A stretch of DNA of 5,752 nucleotides from Burkholderiales bacterium (GTDB taxonomy: Bacteria > Pseudomonadota > Gammaproteobacteria > Burkholderiales > JAEUMW01). The notes under the pieces were generated by a model, which saw only the letters and a program-made list of their open reading frames with translations, made no database searches and was not told where the DNA came from. A program made the translations under genes and the position numbers. The stretch covers positions 1 to 5,752 of the forward strand of contig JAEUMX010000261.1 in NCBI GenBank assembly GCA_016791285.1, in the 5' to 3' direction. Shown in pieces: positions 5,605 to 5,752 of this stretch; within the stretch, counting starts at the first letter, position 1; every line of letters begins with the position of its first letter.

Positions 5605-5752
5605 TCACTTCGCGGACGCCGTGTTCGTGGGCGGATTCGCTTCGATGGTGACGGTCGTCGTGCCGTCCCTGGTGATACCGAGTCGGTCTGCCGCGGCCTT
5701 GGAGAGGTCGATGACCCGCTTCTTCTTGTAGGGTCCGCGGTCGTTGATGGTG
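5605..5752 (-). CDS. rlpA: RlpA-like double-psi beta-barrel protein, C-terminal end (5' end outside window)
   Basis: The minus-strand frame is open from the window edge to TGA (complement of 5605-5607), giving 48 residues. It starts TINDRGPYKKKRVIDLSKAA and continues ADRLGITRDGTTTVTIEANP before a short polar tail. INDRGP, the basic linker, then R-V-I-D-L-S-x-A-A-A and L-G is the signature of the RlpA double-psi beta-barrel domain, a periplasmic or outer-membrane lipoprotein that acts on peptidoglycan at the division septum (lytic transglycosylase in some species). The signal peptide and the rest of the domain are outside the window. The protein ends right after the barrel, so there is no C-terminal SPOR domain. 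It is convergent with the CRISPR array and ends 55 bases from the last repeat. It is probably a chromosomal flank unrelated to CRISPR function. Confidence 0.8.
   Translation of the reverse strand, partial: TINDRGPYKKKRVIDLSKAAADRLGITRDGTTTVTIEANPPTNTASAK

Overview
The window carries the adaptation end of a CRISPR-Cas locus from a GC-rich bacterium. Coding regions are strongly GC-biased at third positions, and the protein styles suggest a proteobacterium, probably beta or gamma. That placement is inference from sequence character, not from a marker gene.

Layout, left to right, all on + until the last gene. (1) The 3' part of cas6 (1-447), the pre-crRNA processing endonuclease, is cut by the window edge. 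(2) A CARF-HEPN ancillary protein of the Cas02710/TIGR02710 type follows (466-1740). Such proteins are normally switched on by cyclic oligoadenylate made by Cas10, so the locus is probably type III, with the effector genes upstream of the window. (3) A 164-bp gap (1741-1904) holds a tandem 12-bp direct repeat and a 10-bp palindrome. (4) A tightly coupled four-gene adaptation operon comes next: cas2 (1905-2189), cas1 (2193-3173), a shorter divergent cas1-like gene (3175-3969) and a second, unrelated-looking cas2 (3960-4283). (5) A leader of about 120 bp ends in two abutting hairpins. (6) The CRISPR array (4404-5549) has 16 identical 37-nt repeats plus one decayed terminal repeat, with 16 spacers of 30-36 nt. 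(7) After a short gap, the 3' end of a convergent rlpA-like gene lies on the minus strand (5605-5752) and marks the edge of the locus.

How the parts fit: the two Cas1 and two Cas2 proteins should acquire spacers at the leader end next to the second cas2. The array is transcribed on + and Cas6 cuts each repeat at the base of a short CCCT/AGGG stem, leaving the 8-nt tag ATTAAGAC. The crRNAs would then guide the unseen effector, whose second messenger would activate the CARF-HEPN protein.

The most unusual point is the mirror-image operon cas2-cas1-cas1'-cas2'. The second Cas1 appears to have lost most of its metal-binding site. This suggests a hetero-oligomeric integrase in which one Cas1 is catalytic and the other structural. 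The leader-repeat junction inverted repeat and the first spacer, whose start is complementary to the crRNA tag, are also worth checking.
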